A program made the translations under genes and the position numbers. 16,336 nt of DNA. It comes from Pseudomonadota bacterium (lineage in GTDB: Bacteria > Pseudomonadota > Gammaproteobacteria > Burkholderiales > Burkholderiaceae). The notes beneath the pieces were generated by a model that ran no database searches, was not told the origin of the DNA, and saw only the letters and a program-made list of their open reading frames with translations. Of the stretch, positions 6,981-14,093 are shown piece after piece. How positions within the stretch are numbered: position 1 is the stretch's first letter; each line of letters starts with the position of its first letter. The stretch is taken from the NCBI GenBank assembly GCA_023441105.1, contig JAEZQX010000283.1, positions 1 through 16,336 of the forward strand. The letters run 5' to 3'.

Positions 6981-7760
6981 TCAGCGACCGGTGAAGACCG
7001 GCGCGCGTTTCTCCGCGAACGCGCGCTGTGCCTCCCTGGCGTCGTCCGTCCTCGCGATCTGCGCCGTCATGTCCTGTTCGTAGCGGTAGCCGTCGCGCAG
7101 CGACATGTCCTCGATCACGTTCATCGTGTGCTTGCCCATGCGCGTCGAGACCGGGCTCTTGGCGGCGATGACGGCAGCCAGCGCGCGCGCCTGCGGCAGC
7201 AGCTCCTCCGGCGGGACACAGGCCTGCGCCACACCCAGCCGATAGAGCTCCGCGCCGGGCAGCCGCTGGCCGGTCAGCATCATCGTGCGCACCTGCGAAT
7301 GACCGAAGAGGCGCATCGCGTGGCTGCAGCCGCCAAGCAGGCCGACGTCGACTTCCGGCAGGCCCAGGCTGGCCTTCTCCGACGCCAGGATGATGTCGCT
7401 GGATGCGACGATGGCGAGCCCGGAGCCCAGTGCCGGCCCATTGACGGCGGCGATCACCGGCTTGGCACATTCGCGGATGGCGTGGAAGCATTCGCGAGTG
7501 CGACGGGAGTGGGCCGGCAGGTCTCCGGGTCCCTTGATGACGCCGGCGCGGCCTTTCAGATCGGCGCCGGCACAGAACACCTTGCCGGCGCCGGTCAGCA
7601 CCACCACCCGCACCTCGTCCATTTCCGAGATGCGGTCCATTGCCAGCGTCAGCTCGTCGTTCAGGATGCGCGTCAGCGCATTGACCGGCGGCGCGTTCAT
7701 CGTCAGCGTTGCGATGTGGTCGGCATAGTCCCACTGCAACTGGGTGAGGTCGTTCATCAT
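6981..7760 (-). CDS. Enoyl-CoA hydratase/isomerase (crotonase) family protein
   Basis: A 259-residue cytoplasmic protein of typical crotonase length. Oxyanion-hole segments are visible: KVFCAGADL (60-68) and NGPALGSGLAIVASSDI (107-123). Of the two glutamates used by classical enoyl-CoA hydratase, the second is kept (LPEVDVGLLGG, E136) but the first position reads Ala (A116). It may therefore act as an isomerase, a thioesterase or C-C hydrolase, or a hydratase with a different base. Start ATG 7760 (or 7757), with a modest GGAAA upstream. It converges tail to tail with the hydrolase-fold gene, leaving 5 bp between stops, and has its own leader (7761-7882). CoA-thioester chemistry fits the CoA-transferase in the same locus, but membership of that pathway is inference. 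Confidence 0.92.
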   Translation of the reverse strand: MMNDLTQLQWDYADHIATLTMNAPPVNALTRILNDELTLAMDRISEMDEVRVVVLTGAGKVFCAGADLKGRAGVIKGPGDLPAHSRRTRECFHAIRECAKPVIAAVNGPALGSGLAIVASSDIILASEKASLGLPEVDVGLLGGCSHAMRLFGHSQVRTMMLTGQRLPGAELYRLGVAQACVPPEELLPQARALAAVIAAKSPVSTRMGKHTMNVIEDMSLRDGYRYEQDMTAQIARTDDAREAQRAFAEKRAPVFTGR

Positions 7761-7857
7761 GTGGTTTCCGAGTGGCCGTCAGGCGCGTGACCAGCAAGGA
7801 TTCTGGCCGATGTCCTGTCTCCGGGCCATGGGGTCATCGGCAAACCAGCTATTCAGT

Positions 7858-7872
7858 CCGCCGGCGCGGCGG
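7858..7872 (-). terminator. GC stem-loop after the DUF4256 gene
   Basis: CCGCCG-GCG-CGGCGG is a 6-bp all-GC stem with a 3-base loop, 10 bp downstream of the DUF4256 stop on the minus strand. There is no U-tract, so intrinsic termination is uncertain. It may only stabilise the mRNA end. Confidence 0.3.
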
Positions 7873-7882
7873 CAACGGGCCG

Positions 7883-8431
7883 TCAGACCCGCAGCGACGC
7901 GCGGAACCCGCGCGCCGCGTAGTACGATTGCGCGCCGTTGTGATAGACGAAGACGCTGTCGTAGCGCCGGTCGCAGAACAGCGCCCCGCCGAGCTTGCGG
8001 ATGCCGGGCGGCGTCTTCACCCAGCTCGAGGTCTTCTCGTCGAAGCGACCCAGGTTCTGCAGCTGGCGGTATTCGTCTTCCGTCAGCAGGTCCGCACCCA
8101 TGGCCTTGGCCATCCCGACGGCGCTATCGGCCGGCTTGTGCTCCTTGCGGGTCTCGAGCGCTTCGGGGTCGTAGCAGACGCTCCTGCGGCCCTGCGGGCT
8201 TTCCGCCGAGCAATCGACGAAGGTCAGCTCGCCGGTCTTCGGGTCGCGGCCGACGACGTCGGGTTCGCCGCCGGTTCCTTCCATCTCCTCGAGCGCCTTC
8301 AGCTTGGCGGCCCTCGCTTCCAGCCGTGCCTGCACGGCGGCCCACTCGATCCCCGGATGGCGCTTCATGTTCTTCTCGAAACGGGTCTTCAAGACGTCCA
8401 GCAGCTTGCGGTGTTCTTCTTTCATGTCCAT
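7883..8431 (-). CDS. DUF4256 domain-containing protein
   Basis: A 182-residue soluble protein, full length for the DUF4256 family, with no signal peptide or membrane segment. Recognisable segments: an N-terminal helix with LLDVLKTRFEKNMKRHPGIEW, the acidic EPDVVGRDPKTGELTFVDCSAESPQGRRS region, an LTEDEYRQLQNLGRFDEKTSSW segment and the C-terminal ALFCDRRYDSVFVYHNGAQSYY. The function of the family is unknown. Start ATG 8431 or the second ATG (8425); neither has a convincing ribosome binding site. It follows the Vat-like gene by 13 bp on the same strand, so co-transcription is likely. Confidence 0.9.
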   Translation of the reverse strand: MDMKEEHRKLLDVLKTRFEKNMKRHPGIEWAAVQARLEARAAKLKALEEMEGTGGEPDVVGRDPKTGELTFVDCSAESPQGRRSVCYDPEALETRKEHKPADSAVGMAKAMGADLLTEDEYRQLQNLGRFDEKTSSWVKTPPGIRKLGGALFCDRRYDSVFVYHNGAQSYYAARGFRASLRV

Positions 8432-8444
8432 TGCTTTTCGTGGG

Positions 8445-9122
8445 TCAGCGTGAGGGGGCGGGCGATGCCGAGGGGGCTGCGCAACGGCGCAACGCAGCGA
8501 CGTCGCCCGCGACGATCAGGTGGAGATGCTCGGTGATGATCTCCACCGGCCAATCCCACCAGGCAAGCGACTCCAGGATGCGGACCTCGTCGGGATCGAA
8601 GCGCTGCCTGATGACCCTGGCCGGGTTGCCGCCGACGATGGCATAGGCCGGAACATCGGCAACCACGACGGAGCGGGTCGACACGACCGCGCCGTTGCCG
8701 ATCCGCACGCCCGGCATCACCGTCGCCTTGTAGCCGATCCAGACGTCATTGCCGATCACGGTGTCGCCCTTGTACGGCAGGTCTCCCGGCTTGGGCGCGA
8801 CCTTCTCCCAGCCGTTACCGAAGATCTGGAAAGGGTACGTCGACAGGCCGGAGAGCTTGTGATTTGCGCCGTTCATGATGAACCTGGCCCCGCGCGCGAT
8901 GGCGCAGAACTTGCCGATGACCAGCTTGTCGCCGATGAAGGGATAGTGGTACAGCACATTGCGCTCGAAGTCCTCGGAGTCTTCCGGATCGTCGTAGTAG
9001 GTGTAGTCGCCGATGATGATGTTGGGGTTGCGGACCGTGTTCTTGATGAAGCACACCTGGGGAAAGCCATCCATTGGATGGACGGTTTCGGGCTTGGGAC
9101 CTTGCAAGGGGGCAACCTCCAT
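8445..9122 (-). CDS. Vat/CatB-family xenobiotic O-acetyltransferase (streptogramin A acetyltransferase-like)
   Basis: A 225-residue left-handed beta-helix acetyltransferase using acetyl-CoA, trimeric in this family. Many Vat(D)-type signatures are visible: GDYTYYDDPED, LYHYPFIGDKLVIGKFCAI, the catalytic-His loop MNGANHKLSG, STYPFQIFGNGWEK, LPYKGDTVIGNDVWIG, hexapeptide turns (VMPGVRIGNGAVV) and GGNPARVIRQRFD. These place it among virginiamycin/streptogramin A acetyltransferases rather than generic hexapeptide enzymes. Actual drug resistance is inference. ATG 9122 is chosen because GGAAG is 8 bp upstream; TTG 9128 is too close to it. The start lies 2 bp after the stop of the RibD/DHFR-like gene, so translation is probably coupled. 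Hand count for 8941-9060 is about 55% GC, lower than its surroundings, which may reflect transfer. The C-terminal 25 residues are Ala/Arg-rich and unlike the family. Confidence 0.92.
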   Translation of the reverse strand: MEVAPLQGPKPETVHPMDGFPQVCFIKNTVRNPNIIIGDYTYYDDPEDSEDFERNVLYHYPFIGDKLVIGKFCAIARGARFIMNGANHKLSGLSTYPFQIFGNGWEKVAPKPGDLPYKGDTVIGNDVWIGYKATVMPGVRIGNGAVVSTRSVVVADVPAYAIVGGNPARVIRQRFDPDEVRILESLAWWDWPVEIITEHLHLIVAGDVAALRRCAAPSASPAPSR

Positions 9123-9124
9123 GT

Positions 9125-9721
9125 TCAATGCTTCCGCACCTCGTAGCGCAGATCCACCATGCCGTTCCCGTAGGCCTTGACCTCAGCCAGATGGAGCGGC
9201 ACGTCCCGGTCGAGCCTGTCGAAGAGGCGGATGCCGTCGCCGATCAGGACGGGCAGGATGGTATGGCGGACTTCGTCGGCGATTCCGAGCCGCAGGCAAG
9301 CGGCCGCAAGCCGGCTGCCGCCGACAACCCAGATGCTGGCGAACGAACTCCGCAGGCGCTCGTTCACGAACTGCGCCAGGTCGCCGCAGTGGAACGCCAC
9401 GTTGTCCCGCGTGCGAGGCAGGTCGCGGCTGGTCAGCACGAAGGTGGGCTTGTCGCCATACGCCCAGCCCGCGCCCCGCGCCTCGAACCCGATCGCGGTT
9501 TCGTAGGTGCGCGACCCCATGACGTAGCAGTCGATTCCCGCGAGGAATGCCTCCACCTGCGCGGGTTCCATGGCAGCCGCGCCATCGGCGAATTCGTCGC
9601 GGGTCTCGAGCCAGTCGACTGCGCCGTCCTTGCGGGCGATGAAGCCGTCGAGGCTGGCCGCCATGTGGATCGTCACCCGGGAACGGGCCGATTGCAGCGC
9701 ACCTGAATCGAGTTCTTCCAT
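9125..9721 (-). CDS. Dihydrofolate reductase family protein 1 (RibD C-terminal domain-like)
   Basis: A 198-residue stand-alone RibD_C/DHFR-fold protein, predicted to bind NADPH. Seen: VTIHMAASLDGFIARKDG (first strand with the SLDG turn), AVDWLE, YVMGSRTYE (nucleotide-binding helix), PTFVLTSRDLP, IWVVGGSRLAAACLR (glycine-rich NADPH loop) and the DEVRHTILPVLIGDGIRLFD C-terminal segment. ATG 9721 has GGGGA 8 bp upstream. The true substrate is unknown; many such proteins are uncharacterised reductases and should not be called trimethoprim targets. It is upstream of and tightly linked to the Vat-like gene (2-bp gap) and follows PhzF-like 1 by 70 bp. Confidence 0.92.
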   Translation of the reverse strand: MEELDSGALQSARSRVTIHMAASLDGFIARKDGAVDWLETRDEFADGAAAMEPAQVEAFLAGIDCYVMGSRTYETAIGFEARGAGWAYGDKPTFVLTSRDLPRTRDNVAFHCGDLAQFVNERLRSSFASIWVVGGSRLAAACLRLGIADEVRHTILPVLIGDGIRLFDRLDRDVPLHLAEVKAYGNGMVDLRYEVRKH

Positions 9722-9791
9722 GGCAATGTCCCCGTCGGCCGTGCGGCCGCCGCCGTCGGCGCTGGCGTTTGCCGCCGTGGCGTTGCTCGCA

Positions 9792-10709
9792 TCAAGGCAG
9801 CGTCAGCTCACCTCGTGCCACCTCCACCACGCGGCCGCCGACCCTGACCTTCCGGTCTTCGGTAACGTCGAGCTGCAGCCGGCAGGGCCGCTGCAGCTCC
9901 CGGCCCTGCGCAACCAGCACGCTGGCCGGCAGCCGGGCGCCGGTGTGCAGCAGCCAGCCGCCGAGATTGGCGCACGCGGAGCCGGTGCCCGGATCCTCGT
10001 ACAGGCCGCTGCCGGGCGCCTTGATGAAGAAGCGTGCCTTGACCTCGCGTCTTCCCGCCACCGTGGCGCCGGAAAATGCGAACACGTAGGCGTTGCTGCG
10101 GCCGCTTCGGCTGCGCGGCCAGGCATCGAGCGCGGCAAGCGCCGGCGTCGCCCGAGCCACCGCATCCGGTGAGTGCAACGGCACCAGGAGCTGCTCCATC
10201 CCGGTATCCACCCAGGCGGGTTGGCCTGCCAGATCGTTGGCCTCGAGCCCCAGCATGGCCGCCACCTCCGCCGCCGGCAACGGTTCCGGTTGCACCCGCG
10301 GCGCGCCTTCGAAGGGCGCGGTCAGGGTCCAGACGTCGCCGGTCGCGTCCACCGGCACGTGGCCGGCCGGCAGCTCGAGCTTCACCTCGTCGCCGCAGCC
10401 GAGCAGGTCGCGGACCACATGGGCGCTGCCAAGCGTGGGGTGGCCTGCGAAGCGCATCTCGGCGAGCTTGGGATCGTGGGTCGGGGTGAAGATCCGGACC
10501 CGGGCGTGGGCACCGGTCAAAGCGTCGGACGGCGGCAGCAGGAATGTCGTCTCCGACAGGTTGAACTGCCGGGTGAGGGCCATCATGGCCCGTTCGTCCA
10601 GACCTCGCGCATCCTCGAATACGCAGAGGGGGTTGCCGGTCAGCGCGGAGGGCCCGAGCAGTTCGTTGCCGGCGAACACGTTGACCAGGCGGAAGCGAAA
10701 TGAAGCCAT
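9792..10709 (-). CDS. PhzF family phenazine biosynthesis-like isomerase 1
   Basis: A 305-residue protein with the two-lobed diaminopimelate-epimerase-like fold. Seen: FRLVNVFAGN, SALTGNPLCVF, the catalytic glutamate E53 in FNLSETTFL, VRIFTPTHD, MRFAGHPTLGSAHV and, in the second lobe, LYEDPGTGSACANLGGWL. PhzF itself isomerises trans-2,3-dihydro-3-hydroxyanthranilate. No phenazine genes accompany this copy, so it is one of the many PhzF-like proteins of unknown substrate. ATG 10709 has CGGAG 6 bp upstream; the longer in-frame start at 10784 adds an unrelated, non-family N-terminus. It lies between the SulP transporter gene (upstream) and RibD/DHFR-like gene 1. A second, diverged PhzF paralogue lies on the other side of the transporter. 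Confidence 0.94.
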   Translation of the reverse strand: MASFRFRLVNVFAGNELLGPSALTGNPLCVFEDARGLDERAMMALTRQFNLSETTFLLPPSDALTGAHARVRIFTPTHDPKLAEMRFAGHPTLGSAHVVRDLLGCGDEVKLELPAGHVPVDATGDVWTLTAPFEGAPRVQPEPLPAAEVAAMLGLEANDLAGQPAWVDTGMEQLLVPLHSPDAVARATPALAALDAWPRSRSGRSNAYVFAFSGATVAGRREVKARFFIKAPGSGLYEDPGTGSACANLGGWLLHTGARLPASVLVAQGRELQRPCRLQLDVTEDRKVRVGGRVVEVARGELTLP

Positions 10710-10768
10710 CAGGCACTCCGAGGGACAGGAATCAGGCAGAGAGCTTACCGCGGTGCCGTCAAAGGCGA

Positions 10769-10781
10769 CAGCCTTCGGCTG
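10769..10781 (-). terminator. Small stem-loop between SulP and PhzF-like 1
   Basis: CAGCC-TTC-GGCTG gives a 5-bp stem in the 147-bp gap after the SulP stop (minus strand: stem closed over a GAA loop). A larger imperfect GGACCC...GGGTCC pairing (10803-10850) also lies in the gap. Neither has a U-tract. Termination or processing here is a weak inference. Confidence 0.2.
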
Positions 10782-10856
10782 CACTTCGCGGCCCCCTGGG
10801 CTGGACCCGGTGGCGCGAGCCGATCCGCCCGAGCTTTTGCCCGGGGTCCGGTTGCT

Positions 10857-12554
10857 TCAGGGTTTCCAGCTGACCGAATGCTCCTGGAGGTAGGCGTCGA
10901 CGGCGGCGCCAAGCGTAGGATGGAAATTCAGGGCTCCAAATCGATCGAGCAGTTCGAAGCGCTTGAGCTTGTCCTTGACGGGATCCTTCATTTCGGCGAA
11001 CCGCAACTCGATGCCCGACGTGCGCAGCACCTGCTCGAGCTCGGCGAGGACGTCTGCCGAAGTGACGTCGATGCTGGTGACCGGCTCGGCGGCCACGATG
11101 ATCCGCCGTACCGGCGTCGGGGAGTTCGCCACGGCCTCCAGCACGCGCTGCTGGAACAGCTCGGCATTGGCGAAGAAAAGCGGCGCATCCCAGCGGAACA
11201 GCACCAGGCCGGGTATGAGCCGCGCGTGGGGATAGCGCTTGACGTCGTGGTAGCCGCGGATGCCGTCGACTCTGCCCATCACGGCGTAGTGAGGCCGCCA
11301 GCCATCCCAAAGGAATTCGATGATGGCGATGACGATGGCTAGTCCGATACCCGGTATGACCCCGAGCACGGCGACGCCGGCGAAACAGATCATGGACAGC
11401 CAGAACTCCCATTGCTGGATGCGATAGATTCGGCGCAGGTCGTTGAACTCGAACAGGCCGATCGCCGCGGCAATCACGACCGCTGCAAGGGCACTGTTGG
11501 GCAGGGTCTCCAGCAGGTTCGGCGCAAGCAGCAGCAGGAGGGCGACGGAGACGGCACCGACCACGCCGGTCAGCTGGGTTCTCGCCCCCGAGGCTTCGGC
11601 GACCGGCGTGCGCGAGGAACTGCTGCTGATTGGAAATCCCTGGAACAGTCCAGCGGCCAGATTTGCGGCACCCAGACCGACGATCTCCTGGTTCGGATCG
11701 ACCTGGGAACGGGTCTTCGCCGCATAGGTGCGCGACAGGACGCTGGTGTCGGCCAGCGCCACCATGGCGACGGCGCAGCCGCCGATCACCACGCGCTCGA
11801 GGTCGGCAAGATGGATCGACGGCAGCGCGAACGAAGGCAGACCTTGCGGCAGTGGTCCGAGCACCTTCACGCCTGATTCGTCGAGGCCGAACACACCGAC
11901 CGCGACGGTAGCGCCCACCACCGCGATCAGGGTGCCCGGGAGCCGCTCGTAGCGCTTCAGGAGGAGGATCACCACCAGCGTGCCGGCGCCCACGGCGAAC
12001 GCCGTCCAGTTGGTCCGGCCGTCCGCCACGGCTGCAGCGATCCGCGCGAGGGAACGCAGTGGCCCGGCTTCTTCGACCGAAAAGCCCAGCAGCTTGGGCA
12101 ACTGGCTGATCAGCACCGTGAGCGCGATGCCGTTCATGTAACCGTAGCGGATCGGCTTCGACAGAAGCTCGGTGACGAACCCGAGGCGCATCACGCCGAC
12201 CAGGATGCACACCAGCCCCGACACGAGCGCCAACGCACTCGCCACGGCCACCGCCCGCGTCGGATCGCCCGCCGCGAGCGGCAGCACGACGGCCAGGATC
12301 ACCGGGGCAAGCGCGGAGTCGGGCCCGAGCACCAGGATGCGGCTGGGGCCGAACAACGCGTAGGCGAGCAGTGGGACGATGGTGGCATACAGGCCATGGA
12401 TTCCCGGGACCCCCGACGCCACTGCGTAGGCGATCCCGACCGGCACCAGCATCGTGGTCAGGACCAGGCCGGCCATCAGATCCTGAGGCAGCCAGGCGGC
12501 TTCATATCGACTGAGAATCCGCAGCCCCGGCAGCCAACGCCTCCAGCCGTTCAT
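10857..12554 (-). CDS. SulP family inorganic anion transporter with STAS domain
   Basis: A 565-residue inner-membrane protein. The N-terminal ~420 residues contain about a dozen hydrophobic segments. SulP landmarks include LVPVGIAYAVASGVPGIHGLYATIVP, FGPSRILVLGPDSALAPVI, DPNQEIVGLGAANLAAGLFQGFP and SSSSSRTPVAEASGARTQL. The C-terminal ~120 residues form a cytoplasmic STAS domain (RIIVAAEPVTSIDVTSADVL...). The family moves sulfate, bicarbonate or dicarboxylates. The ion cannot be told from sequence, and no carbonic anhydrase or sulfate-assimilation gene is adjacent. ATG 12554 is preferred over upstream starts because it begins the family N-terminus and has AAGGA 8 bp upstream. A possible promoter lies at 12576-12605. 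It is the only membrane protein visible in the window, flanked on both sides by PhzF-like genes. Confidence 0.95.
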   Translation of the reverse strand: MNGWRRWLPGLRILSRYEAAWLPQDLMAGLVLTTMLVPVGIAYAVASGVPGIHGLYATIVPLLAYALFGPSRILVLGPDSALAPVILAVVLPLAAGDPTRAVAVASALALVSGLVCILVGVMRLGFVTELLSKPIRYGYMNGIALTVLISQLPKLLGFSVEEAGPLRSLARIAAAVADGRTNWTAFAVGAGTLVVILLLKRYERLPGTLIAVVGATVAVGVFGLDESGVKVLGPLPQGLPSFALPSIHLADLERVVIGGCAVAMVALADTSVLSRTYAAKTRSQVDPNQEIVGLGAANLAAGLFQGFPISSSSSRTPVAEASGARTQLTGVVGAVSVALLLLLAPNLLETLPNSALAAVVIAAAIGLFEFNDLRRIYRIQQWEFWLSMICFAGVAVLGVIPGIGLAIVIAIIEFLWDGWRPHYAVMGRVDGIRGYHDVKRYPHARLIPGLVLFRWDAPLFFANAELFQQRVLEAVANSPTPVRRIIVAAEPVTSIDVTSADVLAELEQVLRTSGIELRFAEMKDPVKDKLKRFELLDRFGALNFHPTLGAAVDAYLQEHSVSWKP

Positions 12555-12575
12555 GCCTTGTCCTTTGTATGGCGG

Positions 12576-12605
12576 ATTATGACGAGCCCGAGCCGGCCAC
12601 CGCAA
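12576..12605 (-). promoter_or_regulatory. Possible sigma-70 promoter of the SulP gene
   Basis: On the minus strand TTGCGG (12605-12600), an 18-bp spacer, and CATAAT (12581-12576), about 22 bp upstream of the SulP ATG. The -10 matches 5 of 6 consensus bases, the -35 only 3 of 6. Confidence 0.3.
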
Positions 12606-12658
12606 TGCCCTCGGATCACCAGCGCCGCTTGCGATACATTTCCAGGACCTTCCCGGTC

Positions 12659-12755
12659 CTGCCGGGCGCGGTCAGGCGCGTCGTGGACGTCGCCTGTGAC
12701 GAAATGACATGTTGTCTTGCCTTCCATCTGCAGGGACGCGCCCGGGATGGGGCAG
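12659..12755 (-). pseudogene. Decayed fragment of a RibD/DHFR-like gene (paralogue of gene 2)
   Basis: In the 230-bp gap between PhzF-like 2 and SulP, the minus strand from 12739 to 12659 reads ASLQMEGKTTCHFVTG followed by DVHDAPDRARQ. The corresponding stretch of RibD/DHFR-like protein 2 (codons around 14905-14985) reads ASLQMAGDTTFHFVTG and GIHEALDRARK, 19 of 27 residues identical. The 50 bases from 12697 match 14949 onward at 37 positions without a gap. Just upstream, LPHPGR (12755-12738) continues the similarity to the LSHHPRA segment but in another frame, indicating a frameshift near 12738. The remaining ~45 codons on either side are absent or unrecognisable. This is a relic, not a gene. 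Confidence 0.7.
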
Positions 12756-12784
12756 GCCTCTGGCCAGCAGCCTGGACCACCGGC

Positions 12785-13669
12785 TCACGCCAGCTCTCCG
12801 TGAACCGTTGGAATCACCGAGCCGCCGACGCTCACCTCGCGACGGCCGTCGATCACCTGCGCACGCAGCATGATCAACGACGGCCGGCCAATCTCTTGGC
12901 CTTGCTCGATTCGTACGGCAAAGCCGGAGCTGGGTCGGAGCCGGTGCTCCAGCAGGTACGCGGCGAGGAAGGCCGCTCCATTGCCGGTGGCCGGATCTTC
13001 GCGCACGCCGTGTGCCTCGAAGAAGAACCTCGCGCAGAAGTCGTTCGCAGGGTGATGCGTTTCCCGGCAGAAGAGGTAGACAAGAGGCGGGCAGCCGTTC
13101 GCTGCCAGGCCAGCATACGCCGCCAGATCGAGCTTGGATCGGCGCAGCGCGTCGAGGCTGCGCAGCGGGACGATCATCGCCGAAGTGCCGGCGGAGAGCT
13201 GTTGGACGGGGATCGAGGAATCGATGTCCTGGGGCAAGATGCCAAGTGCGGCGGCCATGGGCGCAGGCGCACAGATCGGCCCGAAGGATACCTCGGGTGC
13301 GAGAAACCACACGACCTCTTGCCCGTGAACCGGAGCCTCGAAGGTGACCCGGATCTGCCCGACGGCCAGGTTCAGGCGCAGTGGCGCGCAGGAGTCGGGC
13401 GCGAGAAGCTGACGCAGGACCCACGCCGTACCGAGGATCGGGTGCCCGGCAAAGGCGATCTCACGCGCGGGCGTGAAGATCCGCACCCGGTAGCCGCCGT
13501 CTTCCTCCGGCACGGGAACCACGAATGTGGTTTCGGAGAAGTTCATCTCCGCCGCCAGCAACTGCATCGTCTCTTCCGGCAGGCCTTCTTCGCCGGCCAC
13601 CACCGCCAGCTGGTTTCCGCAGTAGGGCCGTTCCGCAAAGACGTCCACCAGGTAGATGCGATGATTCAT
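12785..13669 (-). CDS. PhzF family phenazine biosynthesis-like isomerase 2
   Basis: A 294-residue protein with the same family marks as copy 1 but low similarity elsewhere: RIYLVDVFAERPYCGNQLAV, catalytic E46 in MNFSETTFVV, VRIFTPAREIAFAGHPILGTA and GVREDPATGNGAAFLAAYLL. Length is normal. ATG 13669 begins exactly at the family N-terminus, although no ribosome binding site is evident. The longer frame to 13837 is antisense-like sequence of the SnoaL gene. The SnoaL-like gene lies 46 bp upstream. Downstream come a RibD/DHFR-like relic and then the SulP gene. The substrate is unknown; the absence of other phenazine genes argues against phenazine synthesis. Confidence 0.93.
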   Translation of the reverse strand: MNHRIYLVDVFAERPYCGNQLAVVAGEEGLPEETMQLLAAEMNFSETTFVVPVPEEDGGYRVRIFTPAREIAFAGHPILGTAWVLRQLLAPDSCAPLRLNLAVGQIRVTFEAPVHGQEVVWFLAPEVSFGPICAPAPMAAALGILPQDIDSSIPVQQLSAGTSAMIVPLRSLDALRRSKLDLAAYAGLAANGCPPLVYLFCRETHHPANDFCARFFFEAHGVREDPATGNGAAFLAAYLLEHRLRPSSGFAVRIEQGQEIGRPSLIMLRAQVIDGRREVSVGGSVIPTVHGELA

Positions 13670-13692
13670 GGTGGCGGGGCGCCGCAATCGCG

Positions 13693-13734
13693 GGCTGGAA
13701 GACGCCGTGCTCCGGCTAGAAGACGCCGTTCTCA
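13693..13734. repeat. 21-bp tandem duplication at the SnoaL stop codon
   Basis: Two adjacent 21-bp units (13693-13713 and 13714-13734) agree at 18 of 21 positions. Both contain GAAGACGCCGT. On the minus strand the unit inside the gene ends ENGVF-TAG, while the unit after the stop reads EHGVF-CAG in the same frame, so the stop differs from its partner codon by one base. Confidence 0.75.
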
Positions 13735-14093
13735 TTGACGGGATCTTTGGGAATGGCTTGCCCGATGTCCCAGAACTCCACGATGCGGTCGTTCTCGAAT
13801 CTGAACAAATGGACGACCGCTCCTCCTGCATCTTCAAGGTTCTGCCGCACGTGAGAGAAGATCGCGACGCGCGTGCCTTCCTGCAGGGTGGTCTTGATAG
13901 CCAGCACCTTGTCGGGGTTCTTCACCGCGTTCTGTTCCATCGCTTCCATCAGCGCAGCTGCGGTCCCGGGGAAGAATGGGTTGTGATGGCGGAACCCCTC
14001 GCCGACATGCTTCTCATAGGCCTCCCGTACCTTGCCCGTAGCGACCAGCGTCAGGAACTCGACTGCGGCGTCCTTGTGCGACAGAACCGGCAT
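13716..14093 (-). CDS. SnoaL-like / NTF2-like fold protein
   Basis: A 125-residue soluble protein of the cone-shaped SnoaL/NTF2 fold. Seen: an N-terminal helix (HKDAAVEFLTLVATGKVREAYE), FRHHNPFFPG (the His-His-Asn-Pro pocket motif of this subgroup), RVAIFSHVRQN, and the C-terminal VVHLFRFENDRIVEFWDIGQ strand pair. Members range from polyketide cyclases to small hydrolases and many have no known activity. Length and motifs support the fold only. ATG 14093 has AAGGAG 6 bp upstream. The gene ends inside a 21-bp tandem duplication. It is 101 bp downstream of the GFA gene on the same strand. Confidence 0.9.
   Translation of the reverse strand: MPVLSHKDAAVEFLTLVATGKVREAYEKHVGEGFRHHNPFFPGTAAALMEAMEQNAVKNPDKVLAIKTTLQEGTRVAIFSHVRQNLEDAGGAVVHLFRFENDRIVEFWDIGQAIPKDPVNENGVF

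Noticed and set aside
6385..7797. 470-codon minus-strand frame across the hydrolase-fold and crotonase genes
   Set aside because: Both underlying genes have clear family motifs in other frames; this frame shows none.
10710..10784. Longer N-terminus for PhzF-like 1 (ATG 10784)
   Set aside because: The extra 25 residues do not resemble the family, and ATG 10709 has a good ribosome binding site.
13670..13837. Longer N-terminus for PhzF-like 2
   Set aside because: The extra residues are Ser/Arg-rich antisense of the SnoaL-like gene. The family N-terminus starts at ATG 13669.
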